Below, piece after piece: positions 1 through 4,911 of a DNA stretch of 16,249 bases (the stretch's first letter is position 1; each line of letters starts with the position of its first letter). The stretch is from UMGS946 sp048421225 (lineage in GTDB: Bacteria > Bacillota > Clostridia > Christensenellales > CAG-138): NCBI GenBank assembly GCA_048421225.1, contig DBFNRV010000040.1:1-16249 (forward strand), written 5' to 3'. Position numbers and translations under genes: made by a program. The notes under the pieces were generated by a model, which had not been told where the DNA came from, did not search any database, and was given only the letters and a program-made list of their open reading frames with translations.

Positions 1-1
1 T

Positions 2-358
2 TGTATGGTTTGCTATAAGCATTGTTATCACAAAAAGCCATGTGCCGGTTGTTTAAACAGCGATACGGGAAAGCCGGAGCACTGCCGTAAATGTAAAATA
101 AAAGATTGTATTAGCCAAAAAGGGGCTACTTATTGCTTTGAATGTTCTGATTATCCTTGTAAGCTGATAAAAAATCTTGAAAAAAGCTATAACAAAAGGT
201 ATCGGACAAGCCTTATGGAAAATAGAGAATCGGTTCGGCAATAAGGTTTAGAGATGTTTATGGAAAAGAAAAAAGAAAAATATACTTGCTTAAAATGTGG
301 CGGTATTATTTCCCTTCATGATAGGGAATGCAGCGAGTGTCAAGAAAAGATGAAATGA
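2..358 (+). pseudogene. DUF3795-like Cys-rich zinc-binding protein, interrupted by an in-frame stop
   Basis: The frame is open from the left edge, so the N-terminus may lie outside the window. The first usable ATG is at 5. It encodes a small protein very rich in cysteine (CYKHC, CAGC, CRKCKIKDC, CFEC, YPC), the pattern I associate with DUF3795 proteins, whose function is poorly known. A TAA stops it at 242-244. Reading straight on in the same frame gives GLEMFMEKKKEKYTC, then a CxxC...CxxC zinc ribbon ending in CSECQEKMK, and a TGA at 356-358. That tail looks like the natural end of this family, so the TAA is probably a nonsense mutation, perhaps of a Tyr codon before GLE. The next broken gene starts in the ATGA overlap at 355. 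A functional truncated 79-residue product cannot be excluded. The DUF3795 assignment is from memory of the family pattern. Confidence 0.65.
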
Positions 359-635
359 TTAAATTCCAGTTTATCCGGAGAGATTATGAGTATTCACCAG
401 GCAAGAAATAGCAGAGACAGCCGCTACGATAGTTTATTACGCCAATCGATACGAAAAAGGCTTGCAATCCTGCGAGTGTTTTCCAGGGGCAAAGAATCTA
501 TCTCTGTGGCATGTAAAATATGCTTTGACGGCGTAACAAAGCAGGTCCATTCGACGCCTTTCTGACGCCGCGCTTACAAAAGGGACTTATAAAGAGATAT
601 GGCGGGATTTAAATGGGAACGGCGAAAAGCCTTGA
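355..635 (+). pseudogene. Remnant of a small unrecognised gene (frameshift plus in-frame stop)
   Basis: An ATG at 355 overlaps the TGA of the preceding gene (ATGA) and reads MIKFQFIRRDYEYSPGKK before a stop at 409. A second frame, open from 390, reads RQEIAETAATIVYYANRYEK and onward to YALTA, with a TAA at 534-536. The same frame then continues as RRLSDAALTKGTYKEIWRDL to NGEKP and a TGA at 633-635. The pieces look protein-like and in order, as expected for a gene of about 90 residues that has taken one frameshift near 400-410 and one nonsense change. I do not recognise the family. The coupling to the upstream gene suggests that both once belonged to one operon, possibly part of a mobile element. 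A competing 59-codon ORF at 386-565 in a third frame looks less protein-like. Confidence 0.45.
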
Positions 636-740
636 TTTATAAGTGCTTAATCGCTTAGCTATAAAGGCTTATAAGAAGTCATAAGCAGATTTTCGTCTAT
701 AAGACCAATAAAAAATTATGTAATTCAGAATCGAATTACA
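586..740. repeat. Cluster of TATAAG-type motifs and an 8-bp dyad in non-coding DNA
   Basis: Downstream of the decayed genes, short related motifs recur: CTTATAAA (586-593), TTATAAG (638-644), CTATAAA (659-665), CTTATAAG (668-675), CATAAG (680-685) and CTATAAG (697-703). They are followed by a perfect inverted repeat, TGTAATTC (719-726) and GAATTACA (733-740), with a 6-base spacer. Apart from the promoter and leader further on, I see no gene between 636 and 896. The motifs could be protein-binding sites or attachment-site remnants, or chance in AT-rich DNA. Confidence 0.35.
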
Positions 741-792
741 CATTGTATAAAATTTATTATTGCAGGATTTTAATAAAATTATTAGTAAATGC

Positions 793-822
793 TTGACAAA
801 ATAGGATTAGCTATCTTATAAT
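793..822 (+). promoter_or_regulatory. Strong sigma-A-type promoter of the tRNA array
   Basis: There is a perfect -35 TTGACA at 793-798 and a perfect -10 TATAAT at 817-822, with an 18-base spacer. Transcription should start near 829, about 70 bases before the first tRNA-like sequence. Nothing else lies downstream for it to serve, so it is the natural promoter of the five-member tRNA array. Confidence 0.85.
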
Positions 823-855
823 GGTTTTTGCTTGGGTTGAACACAATCAAGCTTT

Positions 856-879
856 CCAGAAACAGGCTTCCTGTTTCGG
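856..879 (+). other. Leader hairpin ahead of the tRNA array
   Basis: GAAACAGG (859-866) and CCTGTTTC (870-877) form a perfect 8-bp stem with a 3-base loop, extended by CC/GG around one bulged A. There is no T-run after it, so it is not an intrinsic terminator. It lies in the precursor leader between promoter and first tRNA and may be a processing or stability element. Confidence 0.55.
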
Positions 880-896
880 ATAACCCCTTATAGCAA

Positions 897-969
897 GGGC
901 CGTTAGCTCAGGTGGTAGAGCACTTGTCTCTTATCAAAAGGGTTCGGAGTTCGAGTCTCCGATGGGTCA
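897..969 (+). tRNA. Degenerate tRNA-Lys(CTT), possible pseudo-tRNA
   Basis: The D arm (GCTC/GAGC), the 5-base variable loop and the T arm (CGGAG-TTCGAGT-CTCCG) are canonical, and an anticodon CTT falls at 930-932. The anticodon stem is broken: CTTGT faces CAAAA, leaving only two of five pairs. The acceptor stem GGGCCGT/ATGGGTC has a G-G mismatch at the third pair and G-T pairs at the second and sixth. No CCA is encoded after the discriminator, although all four downstream tRNAs have one. An intact Lys-CTT exists at the end of the same array, so loss of this copy would be tolerated. It is either a pseudo-tRNA or an unusual transcript with another role. Confidence 0.6.
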
Positions 970-990
970 ATAGTGTGCTCTATTGGATTT

Positions 991-1075
991 GCGGGCGTGG
1001 CGGAATTGGCAGACGCGCCGGATTTAGGTTCCGGTGCCGCAGGGCATATGAGTTCGAGTCTCTTCGCCCGCACCA
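991..1075 (+). tRNA. tRNA-Leu (anticodon TAG)
   Basis: A class II tRNA with acceptor GCGGGCG/CGCCCGC, D arm, anticodon stem CCGGA/TCCGG around loop TTTAGGT (anticodon TAG), and a long variable arm (TGCC-GCA-GGGCA), as expected for leucine. The T arm has loop TTCGAGT and one T-T mismatch in its stem. The CCA end is encoded. It reads CUA and related Leu codons. Confidence 0.95.
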
Positions 1076-1091
1076 AAACATAAGTAGTTTT

Positions 1092-1167
1092 GCGGGAGTA
1101 GCTCATTTGGTAGAGCGCCGCCTTGCCAAGGCGGAGGTGGCGGGTTCGAGCCCCGTCTCCCGCTCCA
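1092..1167 (+). tRNA. tRNA-Gly (anticodon GCC)
   Basis: Acceptor GCGGGAG/CTCCCGC, D arm GCTC/GAGC, and anticodon stem CCGCC/GGCGG around loop TTGCCAA (anticodon GCC). T arm GCGGG-TTCGAGC-CCCGT, discriminator T, encoded CCA. All stems pair well. It decodes GGC and GGU. Confidence 0.97.
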
Positions 1168-1180
1168 CAACAGAATATTT

Positions 1181-1254
1181 GCGGGTGTAGTGTAATGGTA
1201 ACACATTAGCCTTCCAAGCTGAATTAGTGGGTTCGAGTCCCATCACCCGCTCCA
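1181..1254 (+). tRNA. tRNA-Gly (anticodon TCC)
   Basis: Acceptor GCGGGTG/CACCCGC, and anticodon stem TTAGC/GCTGA (one T-G wobble) around CTTCCAA (anticodon TCC). T arm with TTCGAGT loop, discriminator T and encoded CCA. It decodes GGA and GGG, complementing the preceding Gly-GCC gene. Confidence 0.96.
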
Positions 1255-1301
1255 TTACCTCTTAGTTCAAGCGGATTGGCAGTCTGTTAGAACACAAGCA
1301 T

Positions 1302-1378
1302 GCCTCCTTAGCTCAGTTGGCTAGAGCACCTGACTCTTAATCAGGGTGTCCAGGGTTCGAGTCCCTGAGGGGGTACCA
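1302..1378 (+). tRNA. tRNA-Lys (anticodon CTT)
   Basis: Acceptor GCCTCCT/AGGGGGT (a G-T first pair), D arm GCTC/GAGC, a perfect anticodon stem CCTGA/TCAGG around CTCTTAA (anticodon CTT), T arm CAGGG-TTCGAGT-CCCTG, discriminator A and encoded CCA. This is the intact counterpart of the degenerate Lys-CTT sequence at the head of the array, and it is followed directly by the terminator hairpin. Confidence 0.96.
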
Positions 1379-1379
1379 C

Positions 1380-1801
1380 GTCGGAGCAAAGTCCGCTTTG
1401 CTCCGTTTTTATTTTAGAAAGAAAAACATCCGCCCGCTCCCTTGCTCCTCCTTTGCGCAAAAAGTCACGCTCGCATCGGCTATGCCTTTGCAAGCGCGGG
1501 CATCACGCCTTCGCTTCGCTACCAACTTTTTGCGGTTGCTCCTTCGGCGCGGGAAGCTCAACCGTAAGTCCGTTCTATCAGTGATATGTAGTAGGAGCAA
1601 AGTCCGCTTTGCTCCGTTTTTCTTTTAGAAAGAAAAACATCCGTCCGCTTCCTTGCTCCTCCTTTGCGCAAAAAGCCACGCTCGCATCGGCTATACCGTT
1701 GCAAGCGCGGGCATCACGCCTTCGCTTCGCTACCAACTTTTTGCGGTTGCGCCTTCGGCGGGGGAAGCTCAACCGTAAGTCCGTTCTATCGGTGATATGT
1801 A
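1380..1801. repeat. Tandem duplication of a 211-bp intergenic element
   Basis: Two head-to-tail copies: 1380-1590 and 1591-1801, matching base for base over 208 aligned positions except for about nine substitutions by eye and no indels. Each copy has three parts. It begins with the GGAGCAAAG/CTTTGCTCC hairpin plus T-run. It holds a 10-bp inverted repeat in the middle (CGCAAAAAGT at 1456-1465 and ACTTTTTGCG at 1525-1534 in copy one). It ends with a conserved segment through GTGATATGTA. Both strands show open frames, but the 211-base period is not a multiple of three, so the frames do not continue between copies, and no ribosome site precedes them. I read it as a non-coding repetitive element; the translated strings resemble intergenic repeats often mis-annotated as proteins in gut Clostridia (from memory). 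Confidence 0.85.
1382..1410 (+). terminator. Intrinsic terminator of the tRNA array
   Basis: CGGAGCAAAG and CTTTGCTCCG form a perfect 10-bp stem with a TCCG loop, followed directly by TTTTT. It lies four bases after the CCA of tRNA-Lys, as expected for the end of the tRNA transcript. It is also the first part of the 211-bp tandem repeat, so a second copy of the hairpin sits at 1594-1620. Confidence 0.85.
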
Positions 1802-1864
1802 TACGGTAGCGCAGCAACTAAAAGATTTATATAATATAAGAAAATAGTCGGATTGGTATTGTTC

Positions 1865-1951
1865 GCAAAACATAATGCGCCCTAACGGCTTTGCAGCGAT
1901 TAATTACATAAATTGAACAAAGTTATGCAATACATTCTAGCGCATTTTTGC
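1865..1951. repeat. Nested inverted repeat in the tRNA-hut intergenic region
   Basis: GCAAAA (1865-1870) and AATGCGC (1874-1880) on the left face GCGCATT (1940-1946) and TTTTGC (1946-1951) on the right, with an inner pair TTGCA (1891-1895)/TGCAA (1926-1930). The result is an imperfect 87-base element with inverted ends. The rest of 1802-2000 holds nothing I can name. It could be a small structured RNA, a MITE-like remnant or a chance fold. Confidence 0.35.
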
Positions 1952-2000
1952 ATGAAAAAATAGAATATGCAGACGGGCTTACTGATACGAGCACTTTCGT

Positions 2001-2030
2001 AATAAAGCGGACGGACGCCAAACCATCCGC
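2001..2030 (-). terminator. Probable terminator of the hut operon
   Basis: On the minus strand, GCGGATGG and CCGTCCGC form an 8-bp stem (one T-G pair) with an 8-base loop, followed by TTTATT. It lies 23 bases downstream of the last gene of the operon. The T-run is imperfect, so efficiency may be modest. Confidence 0.6.
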
Positions 2031-2052
2031 CCGCAAAAGCTTCAGTAGTATT

Positions 2053-2694
2053 TTACGTTATTTGTCGTTCAACTTCGTTAAACACCTGTTCGGCAATGCT
2101 TATACAGCTATCAAATGCGGCCTTCCCCCGAATACGCAGGTCCTCTGCAAGGGTTCTGTCGCTCAGTCCGCTGATGTTTATCAACACGTTAAGCCAAGCG
2201 CCCTTTGCGGCTGATTCAAGGTTGGCAGCGCCCGAGCCAAGGTCGCTATAGCAATTAGGGTTGATTCTTCCAACCCCTTTTTTTAATATAAGCAGCGCCC
2301 TTTCGCAGTTGAGCAGCAGCTCCAATGGCACCAAGGCCGCGTTTTTCAGCGCCTCCTGCATCGCCGCCTTTCGTGCGGCCTTTTCATCATCATTGGATTT
2401 GGGCATTTTAAATACAGCTGTCACGCCGTTAAATGCGTCGGTATCGCGGTCGATTCCATCGGTCATCTCCTTTAACAGGGGCATTGAATCGGAGATAATC
2501 GTATTCATAATCTCATCGTACTCCGCGTACTTTGGTTTTCCAACCGTGAGGCTGGCCGCCATTGAAGCCAAGCCGATTCCCATAGCTCCCGTAACGGCGG
2601 AGGCGGATCCGCCTCCGGGAGCGGGCGCGTTGGATGCAAGCAATTCTATAAACTCGCGCACGCTCATGGAGGCGAGCTGAGTACTGTTTTCCAT
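2053..2694 (-). CDS. fchA: Methenyl-THF cyclohydrolase / formimino-THF cyclodeaminase family protein
   Basis: This 213-residue cytosolic enzyme of the FTCD C-terminal domain family should take 5-formimino-THF, made by the formiminotransferase two genes upstream, and release ammonia to give 5,10-methenyl-THF. Family marks are the N-terminal glycine-rich motif APAPGGGSASA (residues 23-33) and the conserved segment from SDLGSGAANLES near residues 150-161, in an otherwise alpha-helical protein of the usual length (about 205-215). The ATG directly follows the TAG of hutI with no gap, and AAGGGAG inside the end of hutI is its ribosome site, so translation is probably coupled. The family also includes methenyl-THF cyclohydrolases such as FchA of purine-fermenting clostridia. 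The hut context argues for cyclodeaminase activity; sequence alone cannot settle which reaction dominates. Confidence 0.9.
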   Translation of the reverse strand: MENSTQLASMSVREFIELLASNAPAPGGGSASAVTGAMGIGLASMAASLTVGKPKYAEYDEIMNTIISDSMPLLKEMTDGIDRDTDAFNGVTAVFKMPKSNDDEKAARKAAMQEALKNAALVPLELLLNCERALLILKKGVGRINPNCYSDLGSGAANLESAAKGAWLNVLINISGLSDRTLAEDLRIRGKAAFDSCISIAEQVFNEVERQIT

Positions 2695-3954
2695 CTATAA
2701 AGTTCTCCCTTCTGTTGCTATTATTTTCCCCTTTTTGATCACGTTTCTTACCAGGTTGGAGCCGTAGCGGTAGAATATCATGTCGAGATTTGGCGCATTC
2801 CAGAGTAGGATATCCGCCTGCTTACCGCATTCAAGCGATCCCACGATATGCGAACGCCCGATCGACGCCGCGGCGTTAAGCGTTACCGCCGTAAGGGCTT
2901 CCTCCGGCGTCAGCAGATACTTATAACACGCGATATTCATTGCAAGCTGCAACGACAGGTTGGGTGTAGAGCCAGGGTTAAAGTCGCTGGCAACGGCCAC
3001 AGGTATCCCCTTTTCTATCATTTTCCGTGCGGGGGCGTAGTCCTTCCCGAGATAGAACGAGGTGGCGGGAAGCAATACGGCGATAGTGCCGCTATGCGCA
3101 ATCATATCCATTCCTCGTTCAGTTATTGCGATTAAATGCTCCGCACTGACAGCGCCTAGCTCGGCGGCAACTTCGGAGCCGCCGATAGCATCTATCTCGT
3201 CAGCGTGTATTTTTGCGCCCAAACCAAGCTTTTGAGCTGCCGACAGTATTCGTTCGGCTTCAAGGGCGCTAAAGACGGCGGTTTCGCAGAACACGTCGCA
3301 GTATTCGGCAAGGCCGCGCTCTGCAATATAGGGGAGCATCGCGTCTATAATAAGGCTAATATAGGCCTCCTTATCATCCATATACTCGCTGGGTACAGCA
3401 TGCGCTCCCATAAACGTAGATACCAGCTCTACAGGCTGTTCTCCTTTAAGCCGCTTAACCACATTAAGCTGCTTTATCTCATCGTCCGGCGTCAGGCCAT
3501 AACCGCTTTTGGCCTCGCACGTCGTCGTGCCCAGCGCCAGCATTTCATATAATGAGGATTTTGCTTTAACGGTTAGTTCATCCTGTGTTGCCTGCCTGGT
3601 CGCCGCCACAGTGGATAGTATTCCGCCGCCGCGCTTTAGAATATCGAGATAGCTTACCCCGCGCAGCTTATCGGCAAGCTCGTGCTCACGCCAGCCGCCA
3701 AACACAAGGTGGGTATGCGCGTCGATAAGCCCGGGCGTAACAAGCGCGCCGCATGCGTCTAGGATCTCAGCCCCGGGTTTAACGAAACGAGACGGGAGCT
3801 CTCCAGAACCGATCTCCAGGATCTCCTGGCCGGCTATTACGATGTAGGAATTCCTGATTAACTCTATAGTTCCCTGTAATTTGCCGGATTTTGGCGCGTT
3901 GCCGACCGGGGTGGCAAGCATGCCTATATTTTTAATTATTAATGTGGGTTTCAT
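2695..3954 (-). CDS. hutI: Imidazolonepropionase
   Basis: This 419-residue metal-dependent amidohydrolase opens the ring of 4-imidazolone-5-propionate to give N-formimino-L-glutamate, the third step of histidine degradation, in the cytosol. The amidohydrolase fold is visible from DAHTHLVFGG (metal ligands His80 and His82), EAKSGYGL (146-153), GAHAVP with His185, KIHADEID (His250, Glu253), AEHL (His273) and VASDFNPGS (Asp324). Length matches the family (about 400-420). The ATG at 3954 has an AAGGAAG ribosome site a few bases upstream and lies nine bases after the ftcD stop, so it is in the same transcript. It sits between the formiminotransferase and cyclodeaminase genes, separating two activities that are fused in mammals. 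Confidence 0.97.
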   Translation of the reverse strand: MKPTLIIKNIGMLATPVGNAPKSGKLQGTIELIRNSYIVIAGQEILEIGSGELPSRFVKPGAEILDACGALVTPGLIDAHTHLVFGGWREHELADKLRGVSYLDILKRGGGILSTVAATRQATQDELTVKAKSSLYEMLALGTTTCEAKSGYGLTPDDEIKQLNVVKRLKGEQPVELVSTFMGAHAVPSEYMDDKEAYISLIIDAMLPYIAERGLAEYCDVFCETAVFSALEAERILSAAQKLGLGAKIHADEIDAIGGSEVAAELGAVSAEHLIAITERGMDMIAHSGTIAVLLPATSFYLGKDYAPARKMIEKGIPVAVASDFNPGSTPNLSLQLAMNIACYKYLLTPEEALTAVTLNAAASIGRSHIVGSLECGKQADILLWNAPNLDMIFYRYGSNLVRNVIKKGKIIATEGRTL

Positions 3955-3963
3955 ATGCTTCCT

Positions 3964-4854
3964 TTACATAAGTCGGTTTTCAAGCACCTGCGCCTTTGTA
4001 AAGCCCTCAAGCTTGAGATAGTATTCCGCCGCGTCGATCAGAGCTGCCATGGGAGTAAGCCCCACTATCTCGCTGCCGATTATACGCGCGCCATAGCGCT
4101 CGGCCTCAATGCGTACGAGCTCAAATACACGGTACAGAGGCGTTTTATCGCAGTTGCACATGTTGATTGATACCTGGGCGATTTTTCTGTCTTCAAGCAT
4201 CACGCCGAGGGCTTTTACATGCTTCAAACCGCCGCCTGACTCTCTGATTATCTTTGCAATATTATTTGCTATTGAGATATCGGACGTATCAAGGTTTATG
4301 TTATAGGCGACAAGTGGGGCTCTGGCTCCGACGGCAACCACGCCTGCGGTCGGGTGTACGGTGTGGCCAAAATCGGGGCGCCACTTTTCCTCCGTGACCT
4401 TTTTTGCCATTCCCTCAAACTGTCCTTTGCGGATTGACGCCAGGTTTTTGCGGTGCGGTGCCGTAGCGGATTCCTCATATAGAAATACAGGTATGTCCAG
4501 CTCTTTATAGATCCGTTCGCCTACAGCCTTTGAAAGCTCGACGCACTCCTCGACGGTAACCTCCTTTATCGGAACAAAGGGGATAACGTCTATTGCGCCC
4601 ATCCTCGGGTGTTCCCCCGTATGCTGTGTAAGGTCGATTACATCGCGCGCCGCGCGTGCAAGGCGGAACGCGGCTTCGGCAACGCCCTCGGGATCGCCGA
4701 CAAAGGTGATCACGCTCCTGTTATGGCTTGCGTCCGAAGAGTAATCAAGGAGTGTCACATTTGGTATCCCTCTTACAACAGCGACAAGGTTCTCCACCAC
4801 TTCAGGTCTTCTGCCTTCGCTTACATTTGGTATGCATTCGATTAGCTTAGCCAT
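3964..4854 (-). CDS. ftcD: Glutamate formimidoyltransferase (formiminotransferase)
   Basis: This 296-residue enzyme transfers the formimino group of N-formiminoglutamate to tetrahydrofolate, yielding glutamate and 5-formimino-THF. The N-terminus AKLIECIPNVSEGR and the segment QHTGEHPRMGAIDV are hallmarks of the family. The histidine in GEHPRMG falls at residue 82, the position of the catalytic His82 of mammalian FTCD. The C-terminal part (from about residue 180, HTVHPTAGVVAVGARAPLVA) is the second formiminotransferase subdomain. The protein stops there: the cyclodeaminase half is a separate gene at the end of the operon. An upstream TTG at 4869 is in frame but lies within the GGAGG ribosome site, which has ideal spacing (8 bases) to the ATG at 4854, so I use the ATG. 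The gap to hutU is 57 bases. Confidence 0.96.
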   Translation of the reverse strand: MAKLIECIPNVSEGRRPEVVENLVAVVRGIPNVTLLDYSSDASHNRSVITFVGDPEGVAEAAFRLARAARDVIDLTQHTGEHPRMGAIDVIPFVPIKEVTVEECVELSKAVGERIYKELDIPVFLYEESATAPHRKNLASIRKGQFEGMAKKVTEEKWRPDFGHTVHPTAGVVAVGARAPLVAYNINLDTSDISIANNIAKIIRESGGGLKHVKALGVMLEDRKIAQVSINMCNCDKTPLYRVFELVRIEAERYGARIIGSEIVGLTPMAALIDAAEYYLKLEGFTKAQVLENRLM

Positions 4855-4862
4855 TATTATAT

Positions 4863-4867
4863 CCTCC
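4863..4867 (-). promoter_or_regulatory. Ribosome binding site fixing the ftcD start
   Basis: GGAGG on the minus strand lies 8 bases before the ATG at 4854. It overlaps the in-frame TTG at 4869, ruling that longer start out. The same GGAGGATA... arrangement precedes hutH. Confidence 0.8.
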
Positions 4868-4911
4868 AAAAATATTGTTTAACTTAACATATAGCAGTAT
4901 TAAAAGCGAAC

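Noticed and set aside
242..536. Possible recoding of TAA as sense, since two TAA codons interrupt adjacent genes near an odd tRNA
   Set aside because: Other genes in the window end normally with TAA (permease, hutU, ftcD, fchA), and the second decayed gene also has a frameshift. The odd tRNA has a CTT anticodon, not a suppressor anticodon.
386..565. 59-codon ORF starting at an ATG with GGAG a few bases upstream
   Set aside because: It overlaps the in-order protein-like fragments of the decayed gene in another frame, and its own product is Arg/Lys-rich and unlike any family I know.
912..1206. Open reading frames on both strands across the tRNA array
   Set aside because: They run straight through well-formed tRNA genes and have no ribosome site; they are shadows of tRNA sequence.
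1380..1801. CRISPR array
   Set aside because: Only two long units are present, with no short repeats separated by unique spacers.
1398..1817. Four ORFs of 63-79 codons on both strands within the 211-bp repeat
   Set aside because: The period is not a multiple of three, the frames occur on both strands with similar Arg-rich composition, and there are no ribosome sites. Non-coding repeat is the better explanation.
1948..2214. 88-codon plus-strand ORF overlapping the end of fchA
   Set aside because: More than half lies antisense to a clear gene and the rest covers the hut terminator; no ribosome site was seen.
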